A stretch of DNA of 64,000 nucleotides from Tridacna crocea (taxonomy: Eukaryota > Mollusca > Bivalvia > Cardiida > Cardiidae), in contig OX031065.1 of NCBI GenBank assembly GCA_943736015.1, positions 19,296,427 through 19,360,426 of the forward strand. Reading direction: 5' to 3'. Numbering within the stretch: the first letter of the stretch is position 1; each line of letters begins with the position of its first letter. Below are positions 55,447 through 64,000 of this stretch, piece by piece. Position numbers and translations under genes: made by a program. The notes under the pieces were generated by a model that was not told the DNA's origin, searched no databases, and worked only from the letters and a program-made list of their open reading frames with translations.

Positions 55447-55819
55447 CAAGCCGCTTGCTGGGCACTTCTGGCGTAGATACATTATAATTGCCTTGTATCC
55501 ATGAAAATAGTATTTGTACACAATATCTACAAGATAATGCACAAATTGCATGTGTTCATCACAAATCCGTTCGCTGGCCAGTCGGTGATCGACTATAATT
55601 TGGACAATGTTGTTATGGAAATCGTTGATTTATGGCATCTGTCTCTCTAGAGACAGGCAACTGCGTCTATTTTGAAGTATGCGAAATAACCAGTTTTTGA
55701 TGAAATGGTATATTTTACTCGGTCATGTTTTGGCCTATTTGTCGATTCGTATTTTTGAAAATCTTTCTAACGCATAAAAAAAAAATCAGACCTTCTTTCT
55801 TTAAAAATGACCCGTCACC

Positions 55820-55925
55820 CGAAAAGGGACCATCCGGGAACTGCGAAAAGTGGCAACTCTGGTCAGCCTGCGCCGATTGCGCAGGCTGACCAGTGTTGAC
55901 ACTTTTCGCTTTTATGATATGTTCT
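55820..55925. repeat. Hairpin related to HP2
   Basis: GCGAAAAGTGGCAACTCTGG pairs with CCAGTGTTGACACTTTTCGC. The apex is GTCAGCCTGCGCCGATTGCG. A shorter relative is at 60597-60632 (GGTCAGCCTGCGCAGTCCGC). Confidence 0.8.
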
Positions 55926-56030
55926 GTATGAAAAGTAGTCATTCTACCTCACTATATAAACATTTCTAAACTATCAACTTAAAATGACCTGTACTATCTC
56001 TGATATGTTTTCATCCAATTGATGTAACAA

Positions 56031-56511
56031 GTTCCCAGATTGTCCCTTTTCGCGTGACATGTCACATATGTGAACAGAGTTCTGATACGATGTTCCCAGA
56101 TTGTCTCTTTTCGCGTGACAGGTCACATACATGAACAGAATCCCGATACGAAGTTCCCAGATTGCCCCTTTTCGACTGACAGGCCACATATGTGAACAGA
56201 ATCCTGATACGAAGTTCCAAGATTGTCTCTTTTCGCGTGACAGGTCACATATGTGAACAGAATCCTGATACCAAGTTCCCAGATTGTCCCTTTTCGCGTG
56301 ACAGGTCACATATGTGAACAGAATCCTGATACAAAGAACCCAGATCGTCCCTTTTCGCGTGGCATGTCACATATGTGAACAAAATCCTGATACGAAGTTC
56401 CCAGATTGTTCCTTTTCGCGTGACAGGTCACATATGTGAACAGAATCCAGATACGACGTTCCTAGATTGCCCCTTTTCGCGTGACAGGTCACATATGTGA
56501 ACAGAATCCTT
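56031..56511. repeat. 61-bp tandem array, eight copies
   Basis: Units begin at 56031, 56092, 56153, 56214, 56275, 56336, 56397 and 56458 with an exact 61-bp period. The last is about 54 bp. Each unit contains CCCAGATTGTCCCTTTTCGC and the 12-bp palindrome TCACATATGTGA. Because 61 is not a multiple of 3, long minus-strand ORFs here simply cycle through frames and are not genes. Confidence 0.95.
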
Positions 56512-57060
56512 AGGATTCTATGGAGATTATACTTTGGAGTTCTGGTACTTTTGGTAATACGATCAAGACGGCAATCTCGACCATGTACTGATATGCTTTT
56601 GCTGCCTTGAAGACTATCTGCAGGATCGGAAGTCACCCGTTTTGTAGCGGCAGGAAAAATCAGTATCGTGAGTTCTACAAATGCTTGTCAGATTGATGGT
56701 GTCGGTTTGTTATCATTTTTAAGGCACTGCAAAATGCAAATGAATATGGCAGAGCAGACAGATACCGCGAAGACGCGTATCTTAACACTTACATATAGAG
56801 CTGGAAGACAAGGGGTCGTGAATTCAAACCCCAGCAAAGCCAAACTCTTGTCAGGGTTTGTAGACTCATTTCTCTGTAACTGCTGAAAATAGCAAAAGGC
56901 CTACGCAATTATGGACACAAGTGTATATTGCAGAGACAGTAGATGACGATCGACCTTAACATATTTGCAGTCTGATCTTTGATTACACTAGTTTCTTTGT
57001 TATCAGTCGCTTCAACTATAAATACCATCGAGACAGGCTCTGGACCAAAGAGTAAAAGCA
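56512..57060. other. Gene-free stretch, SINE-like trace
   Basis: At about 56800-56835, GGGGTCGTGAATTCAAACCCC looks like a tRNA T-arm/B-box and may be the head of an old SINE on the plus strand. An HP3 half (GCAGTCTGATCTTTGAT) lies at about 56969. Confidence 0.4.
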
Positions 57061-57330
57061 TATGGATAGTAACACGCGAAAAGGGGCATTTGGACATTAG
57101 CGTAAAGTATCGTCTCGGATCAGCCTGCGCACTCCGCGCAGGTTAATCCGAAGCGACACTTTCCGTTTGTGTTTTTTTTTTTTCTGTTTTGCAAAAGTCT
57201 ACTGTAGCGCAATATCTAATTCAGTCGTAAATTGTTGTCTCGGATTAGCCTGCGCGGACTGCGCAGGCTAATCCGAGACGACACTTTACGCAATTCTCCG
57301 AATGCCCCTTTTTGCGTGTTGCTAGCCATA
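57061..57330. repeat. Double-hairpin repeat (HP2)
   Basis: ACACGCGAAAAGGGGCATTT at the left and AATGCCCCTTTTTGCGTGTT at the right. Two internal stems around GATCAGCCTGCGCACTCCGC and GATTAGCCTGCGCGGACTGC. Well preserved, with a T-run between them. Confidence 0.9.
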
Positions 57331-57541
57331 TCATCATCATAATCATCACTATCAACAATAACAACACAAACATCGTCCCCGTCGATGTAATAAAGCTTCT
57401 GATGAAAGCATTTATCACACATTTCTCATTTTTTTTTTTTTATAATTATCACATATAAAAATGATACGATAACATCTACATAATCATTTTAAACCTCTGC
57501 AAAGGAGAACGTCGTGAGCCACGGACGGAAATTCTGCTCGC

Positions 57542-57880
57542 GTTGTCTGCGCATGTCATATTCTTCGAAGATTTGGCTTGTCTTATATGACGCATCACTA
57601 GCAAATATTACGCTCTATAAAGTAGCAATGTTGAAAATAGCTTTATGAATACGTTTGAGGAGAAATGAGACCTGGTTTAGCTCCAGATTTCTCTAAACTA
57701 CTGATCATAGCTGAGTGAATTGCACGCTGAGGTAGCGTTTTATTGAGTGAACCTTTATTTTAGTTTTAAATTCAAAGTAATGGTTGTTGCGTAGGAAAGT
57801 GGTTCGGTTCTGTACCCAGGATGCCCAAATAGATAGCTGAGTACATGTATTTATAGAATGCCATCTAGCGGGAGATAATG
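57542..57880 (+). repeat. 345-bp promoter-like repeat
   Basis: GTTGTCTGCGCATGTCATAT to GCCATCTAGCGGGAGATAAT. Very similar to the inverted copy at 60020-60371. Confidence 0.85.
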
Positions 57881-58008
57881 ATTCTGCTTGAGTAACATTA
57901 TTAACCAGTATGCTGCAAAATAACTAAAATCAAATTTTCAATACGACTGTAAAAGCCCAACTAATGCCATCACAAAGTAATGCTTTCATCAATTATATAT
58001 TTTTATCG

Positions 58009-58075
58009 GACAGTGTAGATTCAAGATCAGACTGCACGTTCTGTGCAGTCTGATCTTGATCTACATTGTCCGCTA
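58009..58075. repeat. HP3 hairpin, best copy
   Basis: CGGACAGTGTAGATTCAAGA...TCTTGATCTACATTGTCCG with GATCAGACTGCAC/GTGCAGTCTGATC at the apex. The whole is nearly a perfect 67-bp palindrome. Confidence 0.9.
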
Positions 58076-58138
58076 AAGGTCAATGAGTCGCGTTTAGCAG
58101 CCAAACGGTTAATGCACGCGATTTCTTGCTTACTTGTT

Positions 58139-58366
58139 TACTCTTTACTAAACGGCAAAACTTTAGACTGGTCCAAATTGAAAGCACTTGCAGACAACAA
58201 AACAAACGTAACTCAAAAAATTGAAATTTGTTTCCAGCAGGACAGAAAACATTGCGGGAAAAGGAGAAAATGCTGGTTACCAGCATTTTCTCCTTTCCCG
58301 ACAATGATTTCAAAAGTATTCTATCTCAGGTTCGTAAAAACCAGGGTTTGTTTGGTAAAGGGTAAA
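58139..58366 (-). mobile_element. TH-MITE, A/C mosaic
   Basis: TTTACTCTTTACTAAACGGC to GGTTTGTTTGGTAAAGGG. Palindrome at 58246-58312 with GCGGG and a shorter CTCCTTTCCC in the second arm. Confidence 0.85.
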
Positions 58367-58439
58367 TTATTATATATAAATATTACAGAAACAAAAAAAT
58401 ATCCCACAAGTTGGTCCTAGCCCTACATGTAGATACAGC

Positions 58440-58610
58440 GGCTCTGTCTGGTGACCTGGTGGCCGCAGGTTTGATACCCGATGGATGCAATTTTTTTTCT
58501 AGCTATTTTTCACCTCTCATCACAGATACACTTGAGAAAAGCAGTCAGTGACTTGGAAAGAAATTGTGTACGTAAAGCACAGAGAATCACAGAGAAAACA
58601 AGAAAACACA
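58440..58610 (+). mobile_element. tRNA-derived SINE, plus strand
   Basis: Head GTGACCTGGTGGCCGCAGGT with B-box-like GGTTTGATACCCG. Body CACCTCTCATCACAGATACA and GTCAGTGACTTGGAAAGAAA match the SINE at 49831 in reverse. Confidence 0.7.
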
Positions 58611-58619
58611 CGCATAGGT

Positions 58620-59240
58620 GCACTGACCGCCTTGATATGGCATAAACTCTGGTAACAGACAAATCTTGTTTTAGGCAATGATATCCAGAGATCGCATCTT
58701 CTAAGTTAATGAAAATAACGCCATGTTATTTACTGAGAGTTAAAGGGAGCGTGAATCGCCCTTGTTCACAACTCGATTCAATTTATCTTTCATTACGAAC
58801 TCAAATACATTTGGCTTTGAAAACAAAGAAAGAATTGTGGGCTGTTAAGTTAGATGTAGCGAAAGGTGTAGGTGAAGATCAGAGCGCACGTCACGTGAAG
58901 TCTAGTTTTGAATCTACTTCGCCCAAATAAGCTACCAATATGGCCATTGGCAAAGGGGAATATTCAAGATAGCCTGATTGGCTTGACAGATTGCGTGACA
59001 CGTCATCAAGCATTTCATATTTCCCTTCAAATATAACAAACCTTCCTAATAACATAAATAAATTCCATACATGAATATAAGAGATTCACCCAAATGTATT
59101 CTTTTGAATAATTATCGCGGTCAATGTCCCTTAAAAAAATCAAAGGACTCGAAGTCATGAAAAGTGGATTTGTGGAGCTGTAATTATCTATTGTAGAGCT
59201 AAATAAATGCTAAATAAATAAATGAGTGTTTCATTCGCTG
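58620..59240. other. Gene-free stretch
   Basis: An ORF at 58709-58930 has no recognised domain. CACGTCACGTGA near 58889 is a possible bZIP/E-box-type site but no promoter is established. Confidence 0.4.
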
Positions 59241-59243
59241 ACC

Positions 59244-59601
59244 ATTTGCGGACAATGTAGGTCAAGACCAGACTGCACACAACGTGCCATGCAATCTTTG
59301 ATTTACACCGTCTGATAAGAAGATATTATTCACCAAAACATAACTGAAATAGAAATATTTGGGTTTTTTTCTATCGAAAGAAATAACTCAAACAATTTGG
59401 TTCAAAAACAAACAATACCGTGTTTTTACGTCCCAGAGAAAGGAGCCTTTTGAAAATATTGTGGGAAAAGGAGAAAATGCTGGTAACCAGCATTTTCCTC
59501 TTTCCACAATGTTTTCTATCCTTCCCAAAAATAAATTTCAATTTCTGAGTCACACACATGCTTCAAATCTGGACGAGTCTAAAGTTATGTCGTTTGGTGA
59601 A
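59244..59601. mobile_element. HP3 hairpin and TH-MITE
   Basis: 59244-59318 is a decayed HP3 (AATGTAGGTCAAGACCAGAC). 59403-59601 is a plus-oriented TH-MITE with truncated left end, a palindrome whose second arm is shortened (CAGCATTTTCCTCTTTCCAC), and end GTTTGGTGAATT. Confidence 0.75.
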
Positions 59602-60019
59602 TTCATCGCACGGAAATACGCCGGTCTACCGTTCTGAAAATTGTAAGGTTCCTCTCACAAAAGAAAACTCGAGTTTCAATTTTCTATCAAAGTCTTTCTT
59701 ACTATATTTCAGTTGACAAACAACAGTTGCGCACCGCTGTCAGTCGTTTAGCAACAACATAAACAACCTCGATGAAGTTATTCACATAGATTGTCTTTTT
59801 TTATTCACATCTGTCTATTTGTCGGTGAAAATTTCAATCGGAATATGACAAAACACGTTAAAAATGAATGTACGAATTGTTTTTCAACTGAAATATAGTA
59901 CGAAAGGTTTTGATAGAAAATTGAAACTCCGGGTTTCTTTTGATAGAGGAGCTTTACAATTTTCAGAATGGTAAACCGGCGTATTTCCCGGCGATGAATG
60001 TACCAATCTGCTACATACA

Positions 60020-60371
60020 CATTATCTCCCGCTAGGTGGCATTCTATAAATACTCATCTGTCTGATATGGGCATCCTGGGTACAGAACCGAACCACTTTC
60101 CTACGCAACAACCGTTACTTTGAATTTAAAACTGAAATAAAGATTTACTCAATAAAATGCTACCTCGTGCAATTCTCTCAGCTATGATCAGCAGTTCAGA
60201 GAAATCTGGAGCTAAAGCAGGTCTCATTTCTCCTCAAACGTATTAATAAAAGCTATTTTCAACATTGCTATTTTATAGAGCGTAATATTACAGTCAGCCC
60301 GCTTTCGGGGCTAGTGATGCGTCATATAAGACAGTCGAATCTTCGAAGAATATGACATGCCCAGACAACGG
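60020..60371 (-). repeat. 345-bp promoter-like repeat, clearest copy
   Basis: CATTATCTCCCGCTAGGTGG to GACATGCCCAGACAAC. On the plus strand it shows TATAAATACTC (60046) followed by AATAAAG and CAATAAAATGCTACC about 100 bp on. This TATA-then-polyadenylation layout resembles a solo LTR. No TG...CA ends or 5-bp duplication could be confirmed. Confidence 0.8.
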
Positions 60372-60596
60372 CTACATATAAATCCACCAGTTACAGCCGA
60401 GGGATATGGTGGCTCCCATCACCCGAGGTATGCCGAATGTAACTTCCCCCTGATACAGCCAAATATTGGTATCCACTCGCCATTCCTTGGCTGATTCCGT
60501 AACTGCATCTGACGGGTTCCTTAGAGGTTTGCCGGATGGGATGAGTTATGCGCTGTGAAAAGCGGTTCAATTCGTCTGTGAAATAAGTCGGTTTTG

Positions 60597-60918
60597 GTCA
60601 GCCTGCGCAGTCCGCGCAGGCTGACTGAACATCTGAACTTTTTTTTGGCAACATGTCTATTTCCTAGGTGTCAAATGAGTAGTGTATCTCGTAAATCTGT
60701 TTGAAATGCACTTACATTTCAGACAATGACTCTTAACGACATTGGGGAAGAAGCCATAAACATAGTGGAAAAAGGAGGAAATGCTGGTAACCAGCATTTC
60801 CCCCTTTTTCCCGCAATGTTTTCGACCCAGTCAATGAAAAATTGCACCCTTGGAGCCACATTGAAATTGTCGTCTGCAAGTGCTTTCAATCTACATTTCT
60901 TTCGTTTGGTAAAAGTTT
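60597..60918 (+). mobile_element. Short hairpin and TH-MITE
   Basis: 60597-60632 is a GTCAGCCTGCGCAGTCCGCG hairpin. 60722-60918 is a TH-MITE with both arms reading GGAAATGC (palindrome 60757-60823) instead of GAAAATGC. Ends decayed (GGTAAAAGTTT). Confidence 0.8.
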
Positions 60919-61057
60919 CTGGGTCTTTTAGAACCTCACTCTTACCGAGATAAATCAGTACTATCATCCCATTGTCACACTGGAGAGACCTTACGAACTT
61001 GTTCCTGGTCAACGTTACTGTCCCTGTCAATTTTACGTACCCGTTCGAGTAAAAAAC

Positions 61058-61084
61058 ATGGCTGCACCCACAAGATTACACAAG
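61058..61084 (+). CDS. Possible first coding exon (9 codons), unassigned gene
   Basis: AAACATGGCTGCACCC is a strong start context. The frame reads MAAPTRLHK and runs into the donor AAG|GTAAGC. The 300 bp upstream is relatively free of in-line repeats and has CpGs. I cannot name the protein from nine residues. If real, its first intron is at least 2.9 kb and its second exon lies beyond the window or is unrecognised. Confidence 0.4.
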
Positions 61085-61730
61085 GTAAGCACAAAACATA
61101 ATTTTTTAAACATGTTATTGAATAGATATGCAGTTGCAGGTTGTCGCACGGAATGTCTGGAATGTCAGTGCACGTTAATCTTTAGTTCTTTTGGTGGTTA
61201 ATCGTCTGTTGAAGACGTTTAATCCAACAAAGTTTCGCCGGGGACTACGATTTCTGAAAAAACACAACTTGGAGTCTCCAAAAATCCTTGTAAAACATAT
61301 ACACTCAATATTCTGAAGTGTGTGCCGTGTCAGATGACCATTACAGTGATTATCCTCAGCACTATAAACCGATAAAAAATCAAACTGCAGTTATTCAGGG
61401 ATATTTTGCCATTTTTACATTACAACGTAAGATGCTCCGACAGTCAATACAACGATTCAGCTTCTGAGCTGAAAATACGGTATGCGTATGGGTTTGTGTT
61501 ACAGTGAACAATTTTGTTATTAAGTTGGTCAAGATTCTATATTAATCATCGTAGTCACAGTCGTAGTGTAGTTAAATAAATACTTGAATGGAAGTACAAT
61601 TCTACAACACATTGAACTCTTCTTTCTATCAATAGGCCTAATGTTACTGGGCATGTTCAGGCGATCTCAGGTTTTCTTTTTCTATCCCCAATTTTATTAA
61701 GTTGGCAGAATCAGACACCCAACGTGAAAA

Positions 61731-61732
61731 GT

Positions 61733-61788
<56 letters not shown>
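61731..61788. repeat. (GA)n microsatellite
   Basis: About 58 bp of GA repeats with two AAA interruptions. Length polymorphism is likely. Confidence 0.95.
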
Positions 61789-61791
<3 letters not shown>

Positions 61792-63430
61792 CATTAAGTA
61801 GACTGGTCCTTGAACATACAGAAAATTGACCTAAAGCGAAAAGTCTTGGTCCACTTCCGCCTGCAAGGAATGCACAAGCTGACCTGGGCAGATTCTTTCC
61901 TCAGATGCATTAAGCCCCCTTTCCACAGAGGATCGCTGATCAATATTTAAAGCATAGTATTAGATATTAATAGTTACTTTTAGGTGTGCCGCTCACAAGG
62001 CATACGAATGGTTGGTCGTTGATGATCATTATAATAATATTATTAAATCATATTCACAAAAACGAGTCTCTTGATGACGATATCGAAGATGGTATTTATA
62101 ATAGTTATGGATCTTCTGCAAGATAGTTATGATAGATATCCTTTGCATGATGCTGTCTGTCATCAAGCTCTTCATCTATATCACAGGAATTTGACATTCT
62201 ATAACCAAAATAAATGATCAAATATGAAAAAAAAATATCTCCCCTATATAATGTAAACACAAGAAGTGCAACGTCTCGATTGTCTCATTCAAAATCCTAG
62301 AAATGCGCCAAAATGTCTCATAGGAATACGGAAGTTGCGCCTATATTTTTTGCAAATCTTTCTAAAACTAAAACAAAAGAAAGGTGAAGTTAGGTATTGT
62401 CGTGTTTTGTGAATATTATTATTGATTGTATGCGTTAGAATCTAATTTTAACATCGGTATTCGGGAATGTTACTCGATAATACATTGTACGATTGATAAA
62501 ATGCGACTTTATATCCGAGATATTGTGATTGAATCATCGGGACAGAAACATAAATTAAACTGCTCATTGCAGGAGGTCCTTGTATCTATCACTTGGTGGT
62601 GGGCAGATGATCGACTATAGTCGAAAGTCATTTGGTTTTGGCTTCCGATTCCGATAATCGATTGAGAAAACCCGGAATCGATTGTAGTCGATTCTTGAAC
62701 TCGCTTGGTGCCTAAACTTGAATTCTTGGTTTTGTGACTATCATTAATCACAATCTTCGATTGAACAGTAGATAACAAACATCAAAATTGGCCGGAAAAA
62801 TGAGAAAGAAATTTTTGTCCATGAATTATTTGACAAAACTTGACAACTCGGCACGCTTCTCATTTGATCCCGGAATCCGGATTTTGAGACTTGGAAATTT
62901 GAAATGATCTGTCTTTGACAGTGGAAAATATCTGACGCATGAAATTATCGTCCAGAGCTTCATATAATCTAGCTTGCATACATCCGACAGAAAATTGGGC
63001 TAAACTCGATCAGTATAAAATGCGAAGGACACGCGGATGATAATCAGGCTGTCGAATCATTTATTAAAGAGTAACAAAGGTGTTATTCCTCTTATCAAGT
63101 GTAAAGTGACAGATTTTTTAATTTATTTGCTATTCAAACTGACTGGATGATGTCAAATCATGTAGCAATACTTCTCCAAAAATTAATTGTCACGAAAAAA
63201 TAGATCGCCAAAAAAGCGTGAAAACCCATGACAATACAATGAGCAGCTTGGTCTCGTCCGATCAGGGAGACTTCAAACTATCTTCTCATCAATAATAATG
63301 AATTTATACAGAGAATTTATACAAATCTCTGAAAAAAGCAATAAGTGAAAGCTAAATTCCATTTATGAGTGAAAAAAATGTTGTTTTATTATGAAATGAA
63401 AATATAGATCTATAGCAGACAGCTAGGATT

Positions 63431-63444
63431 GGGGGGGGGGGGGG
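63431..63444. repeat. Poly-G tract
   Basis: Fourteen consecutive Gs. A slippage-prone site where read errors are also common. Confidence 0.9.
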
Positions 63445-63825
63445 TTGAAGTCGTCGTCTTCAAATGCTTTTTTTTGTATATGGAAAAATGAATAGTATTG
63501 ATTATTCATGTGCTAAAAAAATAAAACAGAATAAAGTGCTTTACTAGAAATCTTTATAACGTCTCATCTGAAGATTTCAATGTCTCGTTACTTTTGAAAA
63601 TGTCCCATTGGTTTTCAAAGACAGGAGCCATTGTCTCATTGAAATAAGTTCTTCACCGATCACTGTTAGCCTAGCGATAGAAAACACAAAAATGTACCTG
63701 CGACATTCGGCGATTTCTCAGTAGACACCTTTTAACCGGAAATATCCGCCATGTATTACATTTTTTTTGACAATTTCTATCCATCGAGGAGGCCATTCGC
63801 TGACGTCACAGGATTCCCAGGAAGG

Positions 63826-64000
63826 GCCAGGAAGTGTATTTTCGGATTATATATTAGAGTCAAATATCTTTTATTTAAAAGATAACACGGTCAAATACTT
63901 TTGTTAGTTACTTCTATTAAGTATCATGTGATGTCCATAAATATATCTTAAAAACGAAAAAAATAATAGTAATACGTAATCCGAAAATACGCTTCCTGGC
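63826..64000. mobile_element. Small inverted-repeat element at the window edge
   Basis: GCCAGGAAGTGTATTTTCGG at 63826 is inverted at the right edge as CCGAAAATACGCTTCCTGGC. The ends pair over ~24 bp, so this is probably a complete ~175-bp MITE ending exactly at or just past the window edge. Target duplication not visible. Confidence 0.7.

Larger units (their letters stand above)
61085..63825. other. Probable intron or intergenic stretch
   Basis: Contains a GA microsatellite (61731-61788), a GTCGATT/AATCGATT-rich patch (62625-62700, possibly old hAT termini), a G14 run (63431-63444) and repeated TGTCTCATT words (62280-62325, 63560-63640). No exon is recognised. Confidence 0.5.

Noticed and set aside
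55974..56636. Long minus-strand ORFs with a repeated CDLSREK-like peptide
   Set aside because: They arise from the 61-bp tandem array. The period is not divisible by three, so the peptide shifts frame from unit to unit, and there is no sign of coding constraint.
60020..60371. Calling the 345-bp repeat a solo LTR of a retrovirus-like element
   Set aside because: TATA and AATAAA are suggestive, but there are no TG...CA ends, no primer-binding site, no internal coding region and the one measurable duplication is 8 bp.

Overview
The window is animal nuclear DNA: AT-rich, with spliced coding exons, tRNA-derived SINEs, palindromic MITEs, GT/AG introns and no bacterial-style gene packing. The repeats (SINEs with CAACCAACCAA-type tails, tandem units ending in GACG-type microsatellites, and double hairpins around CAGCCTGCGCAG-type stems) resemble those of bivalve molluscs. 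A dreissenid-like mussel is my best guess, but this is an inference and no species marker is present.

Coding content is sparse. The one gene I recognise confidently is on the minus strand: the first two coding exons (16156-16417 and 10362-10432) of a PPP1R16A/B (MYPT3/TIMAP)-like targeting subunit of protein phosphatase 1, split by a 5.7 kb repeat-filled intron. Its remaining exons are not recognisable and probably lie beyond the left edge. Weaker candidates are a 9-codon first exon with a strong donor at 61058-61084 (+), a short ORF opening with an SV40-like nuclear localisation signal at 50240-50320 (-), an exon-like segment at 21348-21412 (-), and an unassigned ORF at 23384-23635 (+).

Most of the rest is transposable-element debris. 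One family dominates: about 80 whole or partial copies, by eye, of a ~226 bp element. It is bounded by TTAA, has CCCTTTACC/GGTAAAGGG-type ends, and carries a central near-perfect ~66 bp palindrome. I call it the TH-MITE (TTAA-hairpin MITE). TTAA plus CCC ends suggests piggyBac-type mobilisation. There are three main versions: TH-A (end with CACACAATCC), TH-B (end with GATACTCATT and a different stem sequence) and TH-C (end with CCCAAATGGCAAATTTTGG). For TH-MITEs, + means that the CACACAATCC-type end comes first.

Other mobile DNA includes two hAT-like elements that landed inside TH-MITEs (37709-38876 with a perfect 8-bp duplication; 6981-7787), a 2.6 kb PIF/Harbinger-like element with TAA duplications and a broken transposase start (10874-13464), and a second TTAA-flanked family (22297-22822, 39668-41450). 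There are also two SINE families, foldback elements, a 345-bp promoter-like repeat in five copies, and several tandem arrays. Nested insertions give a relative chronology and, in places, reconstructable empty sites.

The most unusual signal is that the two arms of individual TH-MITE palindromes share the same departures from the family consensus. The arms appear to have been matched to each other within single copies.
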